In this document: positions 33,702-40,761 of the stretch, in pieces
Numbering within the stretch: position 1 is the first letter of the stretch
Layout: the number at the start of each line of letters is the position of its first letter
Source of the DNA: UBA1858 sp964636225
GTDB lineage: Bacteria > Pseudomonadota > Gammaproteobacteria > UBA4575
DNA length: 40,761 bases
Assembly (NCBI GenBank): GCA_964636225.1
Contig: CAZWQM010000014.1
Span: 1-40,761 of the forward strand
Direction: 5' to 3'
Program-made: the position numbers and the translations under genes
Notes under the pieces: model-generated
What the model was told of the DNA's origin: nothing
What the model saw: only the letters and a program-made list of their open reading frames with translations
Database searches by the model: none

Positions 33702-34840
33702 GCCCTACACGGAAAGTTATGCTGGTCTTCGGCACGCGCCCAGAGGCCATAAAGATGGCTCCGGTTTACCATGCATTGAGGGACTCTTCAGATTTCCAGA
33801 CGATCGTTTGCGTAACGGCGCAGCATCGGCAGATGTTAGATCAAGTTTTAAAGGCTTTTGAGGTTGAACCAGATATAGATTTGGATCTGATGAAGCCTGG
33901 GCAGGATCTGTTTGATATCACGACGTCCGTGCTACTGGGTATGCGTGACGTTTTTCGTCTGCATCGACCGGATGTTGTGCTGGTGCATGGGGACACCACG
34001 ACAACGCTGGCGACGTCAATGGCGGCCTTCTACGAAGGGGTGCCAGTCGGTCATGTGGAAGCAGGGTTGCGCACCCGTGATGTCTATGCACCATTTCCTG
34101 AAGAATTCAATCGACAGGTAACGAGCAAGGTAACGCGGTGGCATTTCGCACCAACACGATTTAGCAAGCAAAATTTGTTAGCAGAGAATGTTCCAGATGA
34201 GCACATCACGGTGACTGGCAACACTGTGATTGACGCACTGTTTTGGGTTCTTGATCGAATTGAGTCCGACCGTGAACGACGTTTTGTCATCGTCAATTTT
34301 CTAAATGAGCATTTGGCATTTGATTGGCGTGAAACTCGCTTTGTCTTGGTCACCGGACATCGTCGTGAAAATTTTGGAGATGGATTTTTACAAATTTGTG
34401 AAGCAATCAAAGAAGTCGCCGTTCGTTATCCAGCTGTGCACTTTGTATATCCTGTCCATTTGAATCCAAACGTACAGCGGCCCGTCCAGCAAATTCTTGC
34501 TGGTTTAGATAATGTGCATCTAGTCGATCCGCTTGATTACGAACCTTTTGTGTATTTGTTGAAACATAGCTATATCGTGCTGACTGACAGCGGCGGTATA
34601 CAGGAGGAAGCCCCAAGTTTGGGTAAGCCTGTTTTGGTGATGCGTGAGGTGACAGAGCGACCTGAGGCTGTTGATGCAGGCACTGTTCGACTTGTTGGCG
34701 CAAGATGCCAGCCCATTGTGGAAAATATTTGTGAACTTCTAGATAATCAAGCGAGTTATCGGTCGATGTCTAGGGCACACAACCCTTACGGTGATGGTAA
34801 AGCATGTACGCGCATTATTAACGTGTTGAAGAAAATCTGA
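33698..34840 (+). CDS. wecB: UDP-GlcNAc 2-epimerase (non-hydrolysing)
   Basis: A 380-residue protein, the normal length. It converts UDP-GlcNAc to UDP-ManNAc. FGTRPEAIKMAP (from residue 11), LVHGDTTTTLATSMAAF, HVEAGLR, PEEFNRQ, TGHRRENFG and the DSGGIQEEAPSLGKPVLVMR stretch near the C-terminus are all family signatures, including the UDP-binding Ser-Gly-Gly. It is directly followed (0-nt gap) by the ManNAc dehydrogenase gene, the classical wecB-wecC pair. Together they make UDP-ManNAcA for the repeat unit. Cytoplasmic. The symbol could equally be wbpI-like. Confidence 0.93.
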   Translation: MSPTRKVMLVFGTRPEAIKMAPVYHALRDSSDFQTIVCVTAQHRQMLDQVLKAFEVEPDIDLDLMKPGQDLFDITTSVLLGMRDVFRLHRPDVVLVHGDTTTTLATSMAAFYEGVPVGHVEAGLRTRDVYAPFPEEFNRQVTSKVTRWHFAPTRFSKQNLLAENVPDEHITVTGNTVIDALFWVLDRIESDRERRFVIVNFLNEHLAFDWRETRFVLVTGHRRENFGDGFLQICEAIKEVAVRYPAVHFVYPVHLNPNVQRPVQQILAGLDNVHLVDPLDYEPFVYLLKHSYIVLTDSGGIQEEAPSLGKPVLVMREVTERPEAVDAGTVRLVGARCQPIVENICELLDNQASYRSMSRAHNPYGDGKACTRIINVLKKI

Positions 34841-36061
34841 ATGATTGCCAAAACTGTATGTGTTATCGGTCTGGGGTATATTGGATTGCCAACAGCCGCC
34901 CTTCTTGCTAGCAATGGTTACGATGTTGCTGGCGTTGATTTGAATCATCACGCGGTAGAGTCGATCAACAAAGGGGAAATTCATATCGTTGAGCCAGATC
35001 TGGATGCTTTTGTTCGATCCGCTGTTTCTGCTGGAAAACTCAAAGCGTTTACTGAGCCACAGGCTGCGGATATCTTCATTATTTGCGTGCCAACGCCATT
35101 TCATGAAGGTGAGGGCACTCCTCGGCCGAATATTGACTATGTCTTGGCAGCGACTACTGCCATTGCAGGATTCGTAAAGCCTGGCAATCTCGTTATCCTT
35201 GAGTCAACCTCACCTGTGGGCACTACAGAGAAAATCTCTGAAGTTTTGGGCGTCGCGGGTGTTGACATAACCAAAATTTCGATTGCCTATTGTCCAGAGC
35301 GTGTTTTGCCAGGAAAAATCATGGCCGAATTGGTTGAGAACGATCGTGTCGTAGGTGGTCTAACGCCTGAAGCAGCCAAATTGGTTGCAGACTTTTACCG
35401 AACGTTTGTGCATGGGGAGGTTCTTGAGACTGAGTCGAGAACAGCTGAAATGTGCAAGCTGACTGAGAACAGCTTCCGCGACGTAAATATTGCTTTTGCT
35501 AATGAGCTCTCATTGATTTGCGCCAAAGACGGTATCAATGTTTGGAATTTGATTCAATTAGCCAATCGTCATCCGAGGGTCAATATTCTCCAGCCTGGCG
35601 CTGGTGTCGGTGGACATTGCATTGCTGTTGATCCTTGGTTTATTGTAGCGCGTGATCCCGAGAACGCGCGATTGATACGGTCAGCACGTGAGGTGAACAC
35701 CTTCAAGACGTCATGGGTGATTGATAAGATTAAAGTGTCTGTGGCCGACGCATATGTCCAATTGGGGCGAAAGCCGCAGGTAGCGTGTCTCGGACTTGCT
35801 TTCAAACCGGACATTGATGATTTGCGTGAGTCTGCAGCGGTGCGTATCGCTGAGGCACTCGTGAGCGGTGGCTACAATGTGATCGCTGTTGAACCTAACA
35901 TAAATGATCACGAGAGTTTTAGGCTGAAAACGCTTGATGATGCACTTCAAGAGGCTGACGTGATTGCCGTCTTGGTCAAGCATCGACAGTTTGCCACTGA
36001 TTCAGTGCGGAAAAAGCTGCAAGCCGTCGACGCCTTGGATTTTTGCGGTGTACTGGCGTGA
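34841..36061 (+). CDS. wecC: UDP-N-acetyl-D-mannosamine dehydrogenase
   Basis: A 406-residue nucleotide sugar dehydrogenase. NAD motif GLGYIG (10-15). ESTSPVGTTEKI, CPERVLPGKIMAELVENDRV and the catalytic Cys260 in GVGGHCIAVDPW follow. LGLAFKPDIDDLRESAA marks the UDP-binding domain. The CPERVLPG and NDRVVGG segments are of the WecC type, distinct from the WbpO-type enzyme at 802. It oxidises UDP-ManNAc to UDP-ManNAcA with two NAD+. The locus therefore encodes two uronic acid routes. It starts at the base after the wecB stop. Confidence 0.92.
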   Translation: MIAKTVCVIGLGYIGLPTAALLASNGYDVAGVDLNHHAVESINKGEIHIVEPDLDAFVRSAVSAGKLKAFTEPQAADIFIICVPTPFHEGEGTPRPNIDYVLAATTAIAGFVKPGNLVILESTSPVGTTEKISEVLGVAGVDITKISIAYCPERVLPGKIMAELVENDRVVGGLTPEAAKLVADFYRTFVHGEVLETESRTAEMCKLTENSFRDVNIAFANELSLICAKDGINVWNLIQLANRHPRVNILQPGAGVGGHCIAVDPWFIVARDPENARLIRSAREVNTFKTSWVIDKIKVSVADAYVQLGRKPQVACLGLAFKPDIDDLRESAAVRIAEALVSGGYNVIAVEPNINDHESFRLKTLDDALQEADVIAVLVKHRQFATDSVRKKLQAVDALDFCGVLA

Positions 36062-36076
36062 ATCTCAGACAAGAGT

Positions 36077-37732
36077 GTGTTGAACTCGTTACGTAAGGCG
36101 CAGCTGTATTTTCATACGCTGCGTTACCTGAAGCCGGTGCAGATATGGGGGCGGCTGACCTTTCTGTCAGCTAGACCAAAGCTGGATCTGAGTCAAGCGC
36201 CACCGCGGGCCAACTACTCTGGCCCTTGGCATATGCCAGCCAGGCGATTGTCGTCCATGACGAAGGCGCACAGTTGGGTGTTTTTGAATGTCCCTGGCTG
36301 CTTGCCCGAGTTGGGCTGGGACGGTCCGCAACGAGAAAAACTTTGGCGATATAACCAGCACTACTTTGACGACCTGAACGCATTAAGCGCGAAGGAGCGT
36401 TTTCTGTGGCACGAGACGCTGCTCAAACGTTGGGTAGATGATAACCCGCCTGGCAAAGGCGTAGGATGGGAGCCTTATCCTACATCGCTTCGAATCGTAA
36501 ATTGGGTGAAATGGGCGCTTGCGGGTAACAAACTTTCCGAGCCCTGTATTCAAAGTCTTGCTGTGCAGGCGCGTTGGTTGTCTAAACGGTTGGAGATCCA
36601 CCTTCAAGGCAATCATTTATTTGCAAACGCAAAAGCATTGGTATTCGTCGGATTGTTTTTTGAGGGCCAGGAAGCTGCGGGCTGGTTGCGCGCAGGATTC
36701 AAGATTTTGGAACGCCAGATTGCTGAGCAAATTCTTTCGGATGGTGGTCACTTTGAGCGCAGCACGATGTACCATGCACTCGCGTACGAGGACATGCTCG
36801 ATCTAGTCAACGTGACCTCGGCGTTTCCTGAGGTTTGTCATCCTTGGGCGGAGCGCATTTCTGCCTGGCCTGAGATCTCCAAGAAGATGGGGCACTGGTT
36901 GAGTGCCATGTGTCATCCTGACGAAGAGATTAGCCACTTCAACGATACGGCTTTCGGGATTGCGCCAGCGCCCCGGGAGTTGCTCTCTTACGCCGCACGA
37001 TTGAATTGTGCGCCGCCAAGTGTTTATGAGAACGTCGTGCATTTGGAGGCTTCCGGCTACATTAGAGTCAGCGTCGGTGACGCAGTATTATTGATCGATG
37101 TTGCACCAGTGGGGCCCGACTATCTCCCGGGTCATGCTCACGCGGACACTTTAAGTTTTGAGCTCTCGCTGTGTGGTCAGCGCGTAGTGGTGAACGGCGG
37201 AACCTCGCGCTATGGTAAGGGGTATTTACGTGACAAAGAACGCGGGACTGCGGCTCATTCAACCGTAGAAATCAATCGGCAAAATTCATCGGAAGTTTGG
37301 GCTGGTTTCCGTGTGGCGCGCCGTGCCAATCCATTCGATGTAACCATCAAGCGCGATGGTGCCAGAGTAATTGTTGCCGCTGCACATGATGGATATAAGC
37401 GTTTGGCAGGTAGGCCAATCCACCGTCGACGATGGATATTAGGCGACTGTTACCTTGAAGTCGTCGACCATATTGAGGGGCGGTTTGACGAAGCTGTAGC
37501 CCGCATTCATTTCCATCCGGATGTTCGTATTGAAGCGGACGGCCTTAATGGAGGACTGAGTTGGATAGGTGGGGCAGCCACCTGGAGAGCCCAGGCGGCG
37601 GCTGTTCAAATGACTGAATCAGAGTGGCACCCCAAATTTGGCGTTTCCGTCAAAGCCGAGTCTCTTGAGTTGAGAATTGATCCCAGAGTGACAGCCCAGT
37701 TCTCAAGTCGCTTTGCGTTGTATTGGCGTTGA
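36077..37732 (+). CDS. Heparinase II/III-like protein
   Basis: A 551-residue protein. The helical N-terminal toroid contains RYNQHYFDDL (91-100), LQGNHLFAN with Asn179/His180, and ERSTMYHALAYEDML with Tyr232/His233, as in the heparinase II/III catalytic groove. The C-terminal beta-sandwich carries GHAHADTLSF (His353, His355), the metal-site motif of the family. No signal peptide is present; the N-terminus (MLNSLRKAQLYFHTLRYLKP) is cationic without a hydrophobic core. It is probably a biosynthetic or editing enzyme on lipid-linked uronate glycans rather than a secreted lyase. The GTG at 36077 is used as start. It follows the fused oxidoreductase, wecB and wecC. Confidence 0.82.
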   Translation: MLNSLRKAQLYFHTLRYLKPVQIWGRLTFLSARPKLDLSQAPPRANYSGPWHMPARRLSSMTKAHSWVFLNVPGCLPELGWDGPQREKLWRYNQHYFDDLNALSAKERFLWHETLLKRWVDDNPPGKGVGWEPYPTSLRIVNWVKWALAGNKLSEPCIQSLAVQARWLSKRLEIHLQGNHLFANAKALVFVGLFFEGQEAAGWLRAGFKILERQIAEQILSDGGHFERSTMYHALAYEDMLDLVNVTSAFPEVCHPWAERISAWPEISKKMGHWLSAMCHPDEEISHFNDTAFGIAPAPRELLSYAARLNCAPPSVYENVVHLEASGYIRVSVGDAVLLIDVAPVGPDYLPGHAHADTLSFELSLCGQRVVVNGGTSRYGKGYLRDKERGTAAHSTVEINRQNSSEVWAGFRVARRANPFDVTIKRDGARVIVAAAHDGYKRLAGRPIHRRRWILGDCYLEVVDHIEGRFDEAVARIHFHPDVRIEADGLNGGLSWIGGAATWRAQAAAVQMTESEWHPKFGVSVKAESLELRIDPRVTAQFSSRFALYWR

Positions 37733-37747
37733 TTAGTCTCGTTCTCG

Positions 37748-38932
37748 ATGCGGATACTTATTCTTAGTTTCTATTTCCCGCCGGACCTGTCGGCTGGTTC
37801 CTTTCGGGTCAAGGCCTTGGTCGATGCGTTGCAGGCTGAAGGGGGCAAGAAGCTACGCATAGATGTCATCACCACTTTGCCTAATCGATACAGTTCTCAT
37901 ACTGTCAGCGCGTTAGAGGTCGAAGAGGTGGGGTGTGTACGGATTCGGCGCTTGGCACTGCCCTCGCACCAGAGCGGTATGGTAGATCAGGCCAAGGCTT
38001 TTCTTTCTTTTGCTCGGCAGGCGTTAGCGGAAACACGAGGGCAGCACTCGGACTTGGTGTTGGCTACCTCGTCTAGACTAATGACGGCTGTCCTCGGCGC
38101 GCGCATCGCTAGCCGGTCAAGGGTGCCGTTATATCTGGACATACGTGACCTTTTCACAGACACGATGTCCGACCTTTTAGCGGCAAGTTTCCTGCGCCAT
38201 CTGATGCCCGCGTTTTGTTGGCTCGAGAAGCAGACGTTCAAGGCGGCGACACGCCTGAATGTGGTGTCTGCCGGTTTCCTGCCGCATGCTAAGGAGATAG
38301 CTCCTGCCCAAAGCTATCGCAATTTCACCAACGGTATTGACGAAGTATTCTTGTCCCAGGACTTCAAAAAGCCAGTCCAACCCGTGCGAGAACTACCCTT
38401 GGTGGTTTATGCAGGTAATATTGGTGAAGGACAGGGCTTGCATAAGGTGCTGCCTGAGGCGGCGCGCCTGATGGTAGGCAGAGCGCACTTCCGTCTAATT
38501 GGAGACGGCGGACGTCGATCACAGCTGGGGCAGGCGATCAGTGACGCAGGCTTGAAGAATGTGGAGGTCCTCAATGCTATGCCGCGCAATGAGTTGTTTG
38601 AACACTACCAGCAGGCTGACGTTTTGTTCCTGCACTTGAATGACCACATGGCTTTCCATAAGGTCTTGCCCTCTAAGCTGTTTGAATACGCAGCTACTGG
38701 TAAGCCAATCCTCGCTGGCGTCGCTGGCTATCCAGCCGAGTTTCTTCAGTCCGAGGTGGATGGAGTTGAGGTGTTCGCTCCTTGTGACGCACTCGGTATG
38801 GCTGAGGCGTTGGAGCGCTTGCTGGCGCATCCGAAAGTTGAGAGGCGAGCTGAGTTCTGCGGAAAATACGCACGCGAGACCATTATGCGGGAGATGGCGC
38901 GGGATGTTCTTTCGATTGGAACCAATACGTGA
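37748..38932 (+). CDS. wbuB: Glycosyltransferase, WbuB-like (GT4)
   Basis: A 394-residue GT-B enzyme. It opens MRILILSFYFPPDLSAGSFR, the WbuB/WbnE-type N-terminus. DIRDLFTDTMSD lies near residue 136 and NVVSAGFLPH near 174. LVVYAGNIGEGQGL starts the donor domain, and LPSKLFEYAATGKPILAGVA is the GT4 donor-binding segment with the catalytic Glu region. WbuB-type proteins commonly add an amino-6-deoxy sugar or HexNAcA as the second residue next to the initiating sugar. It starts 15 nt after the heparinase-like gene and overlaps the reductase gene by 4 nt (GTGA). Confidence 0.82.
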   Translation: MRILILSFYFPPDLSAGSFRVKALVDALQAEGGKKLRIDVITTLPNRYSSHTVSALEVEEVGCVRIRRLALPSHQSGMVDQAKAFLSFARQALAETRGQHSDLVLATSSRLMTAVLGARIASRSRVPLYLDIRDLFTDTMSDLLAASFLRHLMPAFCWLEKQTFKAATRLNVVSAGFLPHAKEIAPAQSYRNFTNGIDEVFLSQDFKKPVQPVRELPLVVYAGNIGEGQGLHKVLPEAARLMVGRAHFRLIGDGGRRSQLGQAISDAGLKNVEVLNAMPRNELFEHYQQADVLFLHLNDHMAFHKVLPSKLFEYAATGKPILAGVAGYPAEFLQSEVDGVEVFAPCDALGMAEALERLLAHPKVERRAEFCGKYARETIMREMARDVLSIGTNT

Positions 38933-39870
38933 GTGAGACGGTCCTCGTTACGGGTGCTGCTGGTTTTCTGGGTAGCGCGGTGTGCGCGAGTCTGAGCAGT
39001 CAGGGTTACCTTGTGCGGCCTGCGGTTCGCCAGCATGTCGCCAGTGATTCGATAGAAGTAGCCGTTGGCGACATAGGGCCGGGCACTGACTGGGCAGCTG
39101 CGCTTGTCAATGTCTATGGCGTGGTCCACTGTGCGGCCCGTGTCCACGTTATGGACGAAAGGGCAGCCGATTCCCTAGAAGCTTTTCGAAGGGTGAATAC
39201 CGAGGGAACCTTGAACTTAGCCAGGCAAGCTGTAATGGCCGGAGTGAAACGCTTTGTATTTGTCAGCACCTTAAAGGTTAATGGCGAGGCGACCTTGCCC
39301 GGCCACGCCTTCTGTGCCGATGATATGCCTGCGCCGCAGGACTCCTACAGTGTTTCGAAGCACGAGGCTGAGGTAGGACTCAGGCAACTGGCGCAAGTCA
39401 CAGGATTGGAAGTAGTAATTGTGCGCCCGCCCTTGATCTATGGCCCTGAAGTTAAGGGAAACTTTGCTACCTTGTTGAGAGTGGTGGCCCTTGGACTACC
39501 CCTGCCTCTAGGGGCAATAAACAACGCTCGTAGCTTGGTCGCCCTTGAGAACATGGTCGATTTGTTGGTGATTTGTCTGAAGCACCCCGCTGCAGCGGGG
39601 CAGATCTTTTTGGTATCTGACAGAGAAGACGTATCCACAACTGAATTGTTGGTTCGAACAGCCCGTGCCCTGAAGAAAAGGATTATTCTTTTACCAGTTC
39701 CAACTTCCATGTTGAAGTTGGCTGCTACTTTACTGGGCAAGCACGAGGTAGCACAGCGGATATGTGGTTCATTGCAGGTTGACATCAGCAAGACCTGTGA
39801 CTTACTTGACTGGAAGCCAGTGATTTCATTGGACGAAGGACTGCGCAGGGCAGTCCAGGGGATTTCGTGA
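38929..39870 (+). CDS. wbpV: WbpV-like UDP-4-keto-6-deoxy-HexNAc reductase
   Basis: A 313-residue extended SDR. Rossmann GAAGFLGS (9-16). AARVHVMDE near residue 69, Ser113 in FVSTLKVNGE, and Tyr140-x3-Lys144 in DSYSVSKHEAE give the active site. The RVHVMDE and FVSTLKVNGE segments are typical of WbpV/WreQ proteins. These reduce UDP-2-acetamido-2,6-dideoxy-xylo-4-hexulose to UDP-QuiNAc or UDP-FucNAc. It is immediately followed by the initiating transferase, the common reductase-PGT pair. A WbpM-type 4,6-dehydratase that would supply its substrate is not in the window. Start is the GTG at 38929. Confidence 0.8.
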   Translation: MSETVLVTGAAGFLGSAVCASLSSQGYLVRPAVRQHVASDSIEVAVGDIGPGTDWAAALVNVYGVVHCAARVHVMDERAADSLEAFRRVNTEGTLNLARQAVMAGVKRFVFVSTLKVNGEATLPGHAFCADDMPAPQDSYSVSKHEAEVGLRQLAQVTGLEVVIVRPPLIYGPEVKGNFATLLRVVALGLPLPLGAINNARSLVALENMVDLLVICLKHPAAAGQIFLVSDREDVSTTELLVRTARALKKRIILLPVPTSMLKLAATLLGKHEVAQRICGSLQVDISKTCDLLDWKPVISLDEGLRRAVQGIS

Positions 39871-40424
39871 TGTTACGAGTCTTTGATCTGGTGTTTTCGC
39901 TGATGGGGCTATTACTGGGATCGCCGGTGCTTCTCGTTATCTACGTGGCTGGGCTGTTTGATACGGGTTCGCCATTTTTTCAACAAGTGAGGGTTGGTAG
40001 GAATGAAAGACCTTTTACATTGCTGAAGTTTCGCACTATGCGACCAGAAACGCCGTCTGTGGCGTCCCACCTGGCGGACATCTCGGCTATTACGCCCTTA
40101 GGCTTATTCTTGCGTCGAACCAAACTCGATGAATTGCCGCAACTATGGAACGTACTCAAGGGCGAAATGAGTCTGGTGGGGCCGCGACCATGCTTGTTTA
40201 ATCAGACAGAGGTAATTGGCGAACGGGCATCACGCGGAGTGTTCGATGTCAGACCTGGCATCACCGGCCTAGCCCAAGTCAACAACATCGACATGTCAAC
40301 GCCAAAACTGCTGGCGGAAACCGATGCGCAAATGCTTAAAGAGTTGACGTTGTCTGCCTATTTCAAGTACATCTTCATGACGGTTGGTGGAAAGGGTTCG
40401 GGTGATGTCGTCAAGCCGAGATGA
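39870..40424 (+). CDS. Initiating sugar-phosphate transferase (monotopic PGT)
   Basis: A 184-residue bacterial sugar transferase of the small PglC/WbaP-C type. The N-terminal re-entrant helix (about 5-28) contains Ser18-Pro19. KFRTMRPE follows at 53-60. The catalytic Asp87-Glu88 dyad lies in RTKLDELPQLWNVLKGEMS, then LVGPRP. It transfers a HexNAc-1-phosphate to undecaprenyl phosphate at the inner face of the membrane, starting the repeat unit, probably with QuiNAc or FucNAc made by the reductase upstream. I prefer ATG 39870, 1-nt overlap and AGGGGA at 39856-39861, to the GTG at 39867. The C-terminus (GGKGSGDVVKPR) is family-like. Confidence 0.88.
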   Translation: MLRVFDLVFSLMGLLLGSPVLLVIYVAGLFDTGSPFFQQVRVGRNERPFTLLKFRTMRPETPSVASHLADISAITPLGLFLRRTKLDELPQLWNVLKGEMSLVGPRPCLFNQTEVIGERASRGVFDVRPGITGLAQVNNIDMSTPKLLAETDAQMLKELTLSAYFKYIFMTVGGKGSGDVVKPR

Positions 40425-40502
40425 CCTAAACTCATTCTTTAAGTTGGGAAAATCCATGAAATAGTTAACAGCCATAGCAGCACTAATTTGTTCGGCTGAA
40501 AG

Positions 40503-40761
40503 TCACAACCGTAAACTTGATACCGAGCGAGCTCTCTCCACATACCTGATAACCGTATCTGTTTTTGCCCAACCACCTTTGACCATGATCTGCGGCAAAC
40601 TTGCGCCGATATTCAATAGGTCTTGTGCTCCCCCCACACGCATCGAGTGCCCGCTGATGCTTTTTACAACAATCTCACTCAGTCCAGCTTTTCTGGCACG
40701 AGCCTTGTAGATGCGGGAAATACGGCTTTCACACAAGCCGTCTGTGATTGCTCCCGATGGC
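40503..40761 (-). CDS. Tyrosine recombinase/integrase, C-terminal part (cut by window)
   Basis: On the - strand the frame is open from the window end at 40761 to a TGA at 40503-40505, about 85 codons. It encodes the C-terminal catalytic region of a tyrosine recombinase: ISGHSMRVGGAQDLLNIGAS contains the H-x-x-R box, KGGWAKTDTVIRYV the Trp-box and the terminal catalytic Tyr in RYVE. The remaining catalytic Arg and Lys would lie upstream of the window. The gene converges on the polysaccharide operon, with 78 nt between stops. It could be part of an integrative element or a relic. It has no dependable start inside the window. Confidence 0.8.
   Translation of the reverse strand, partial: PSGAITDGLCESRISRIYKARARKAGLSEIVVKSISGHSMRVGGAQDLLNIGASLPQIMVKGGWAKTDTVIRYVERARSVSSLRL

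Noticed and set aside
1..40761. tRNA, rRNA, CRISPR array or complete insertion sequence
   Set aside because: None was recognised by eye on either strand: no regularly spaced repeats, no transposase-like frame and no cloverleaf found.

Overview
The window is a surface-polysaccharide (O-antigen or capsule type, Wzx/Wzy-dependent) biosynthesis locus from a Gram-negative bacterium, most likely a gammaproteobacterium. A Pseudomonas-like host is a guess. It rests on the WbpO/WbpP-type opening pair, the WbpV-type reductase plus monotopic sugar transferase at the far end, and a GC-rich flank. No taxonomic marker gene is present. Every gene from 154 to 40424 lies on the + strand, and most neighbours overlap by 1-17 nt or sit only a few bases apart, so the locus is probably transcribed as a few long operons.

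Layout. (1) 1-691: a YefM-type antitoxin with a TGTACA-containing operator, and a YoeB-type toxin gene whose 3' end is frameshifted. (2) 802-4100: UDP-sugar enzymes: a WbpO/TviB dehydrogenase, a WbpP/TviC C4-epimerase and a LegB-like 4,6-dehydratase. (3) 4103-8206: a TagD-like cytidylyltransferase, a GT4 glycosyltransferase, a sugar nucleotidyltransferase, an SDR and an unassigned all-helical protein. (4) 8214-15890: a DPM-like GT2, an asparagine-synthase-like amidotransferase, a polysaccharide deacetylase, an SMR-type small transporter, a FemAB-like acyltransferase, a DegT-type aminotransferase and a GT-C membrane protein. By fold this parallels ArnC/D/E-F/B/T, and three members recall exosortase-associated EPS loci. 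(5) 15895-19160: a second amidotransferase and two methyltransferases. (6) 19680-28135: a CDP-glycerol glycerophosphotransferase-like protein, a Wzy candidate, a small secreted Sel1-like protein, a second polytopic protein with a Cys-rich partner, Wzx, a GT4 and a PaaK/CapK-like adenylating enzyme. (7) 28620-40424: a GC-rich block with a helper protein plus GMC oxidoreductase, an SDR, a fused two-domain oxidoreductase, WecB, WecC, a heparinase-like protein, a GT4, a WbpV-like reductase and the initiating sugar-phosphate transferase. (8) 40503-40761: the C-terminal end of a tyrosine recombinase on the - strand, cut by the window edge.

Base composition is sharply partitioned. Counted by eye, 841-900 is 31/60 G+C, 1801-1860 is 16/60, 28081-28140 is 18/60 and 29101-29160 is 40/60. 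The AT-rich serotype-specific island therefore begins inside the first dehydrogenase gene and ends in the 28136-28619 gap.

Working model (inference): two uronic acid pathways (WbpO/WbpP for GalNAcA-type sugars, WecB/WecC for ManNAcA) feed a repeat unit started by the PglC-type transferase on a QuiNAc- or FucNAc-like sugar. Two glutamine amidotransferases could amidate the uronates. The TagD-like and TagF-like proteins could add glycerol phosphate. Wzx exports and Wzy polymerises the unit.
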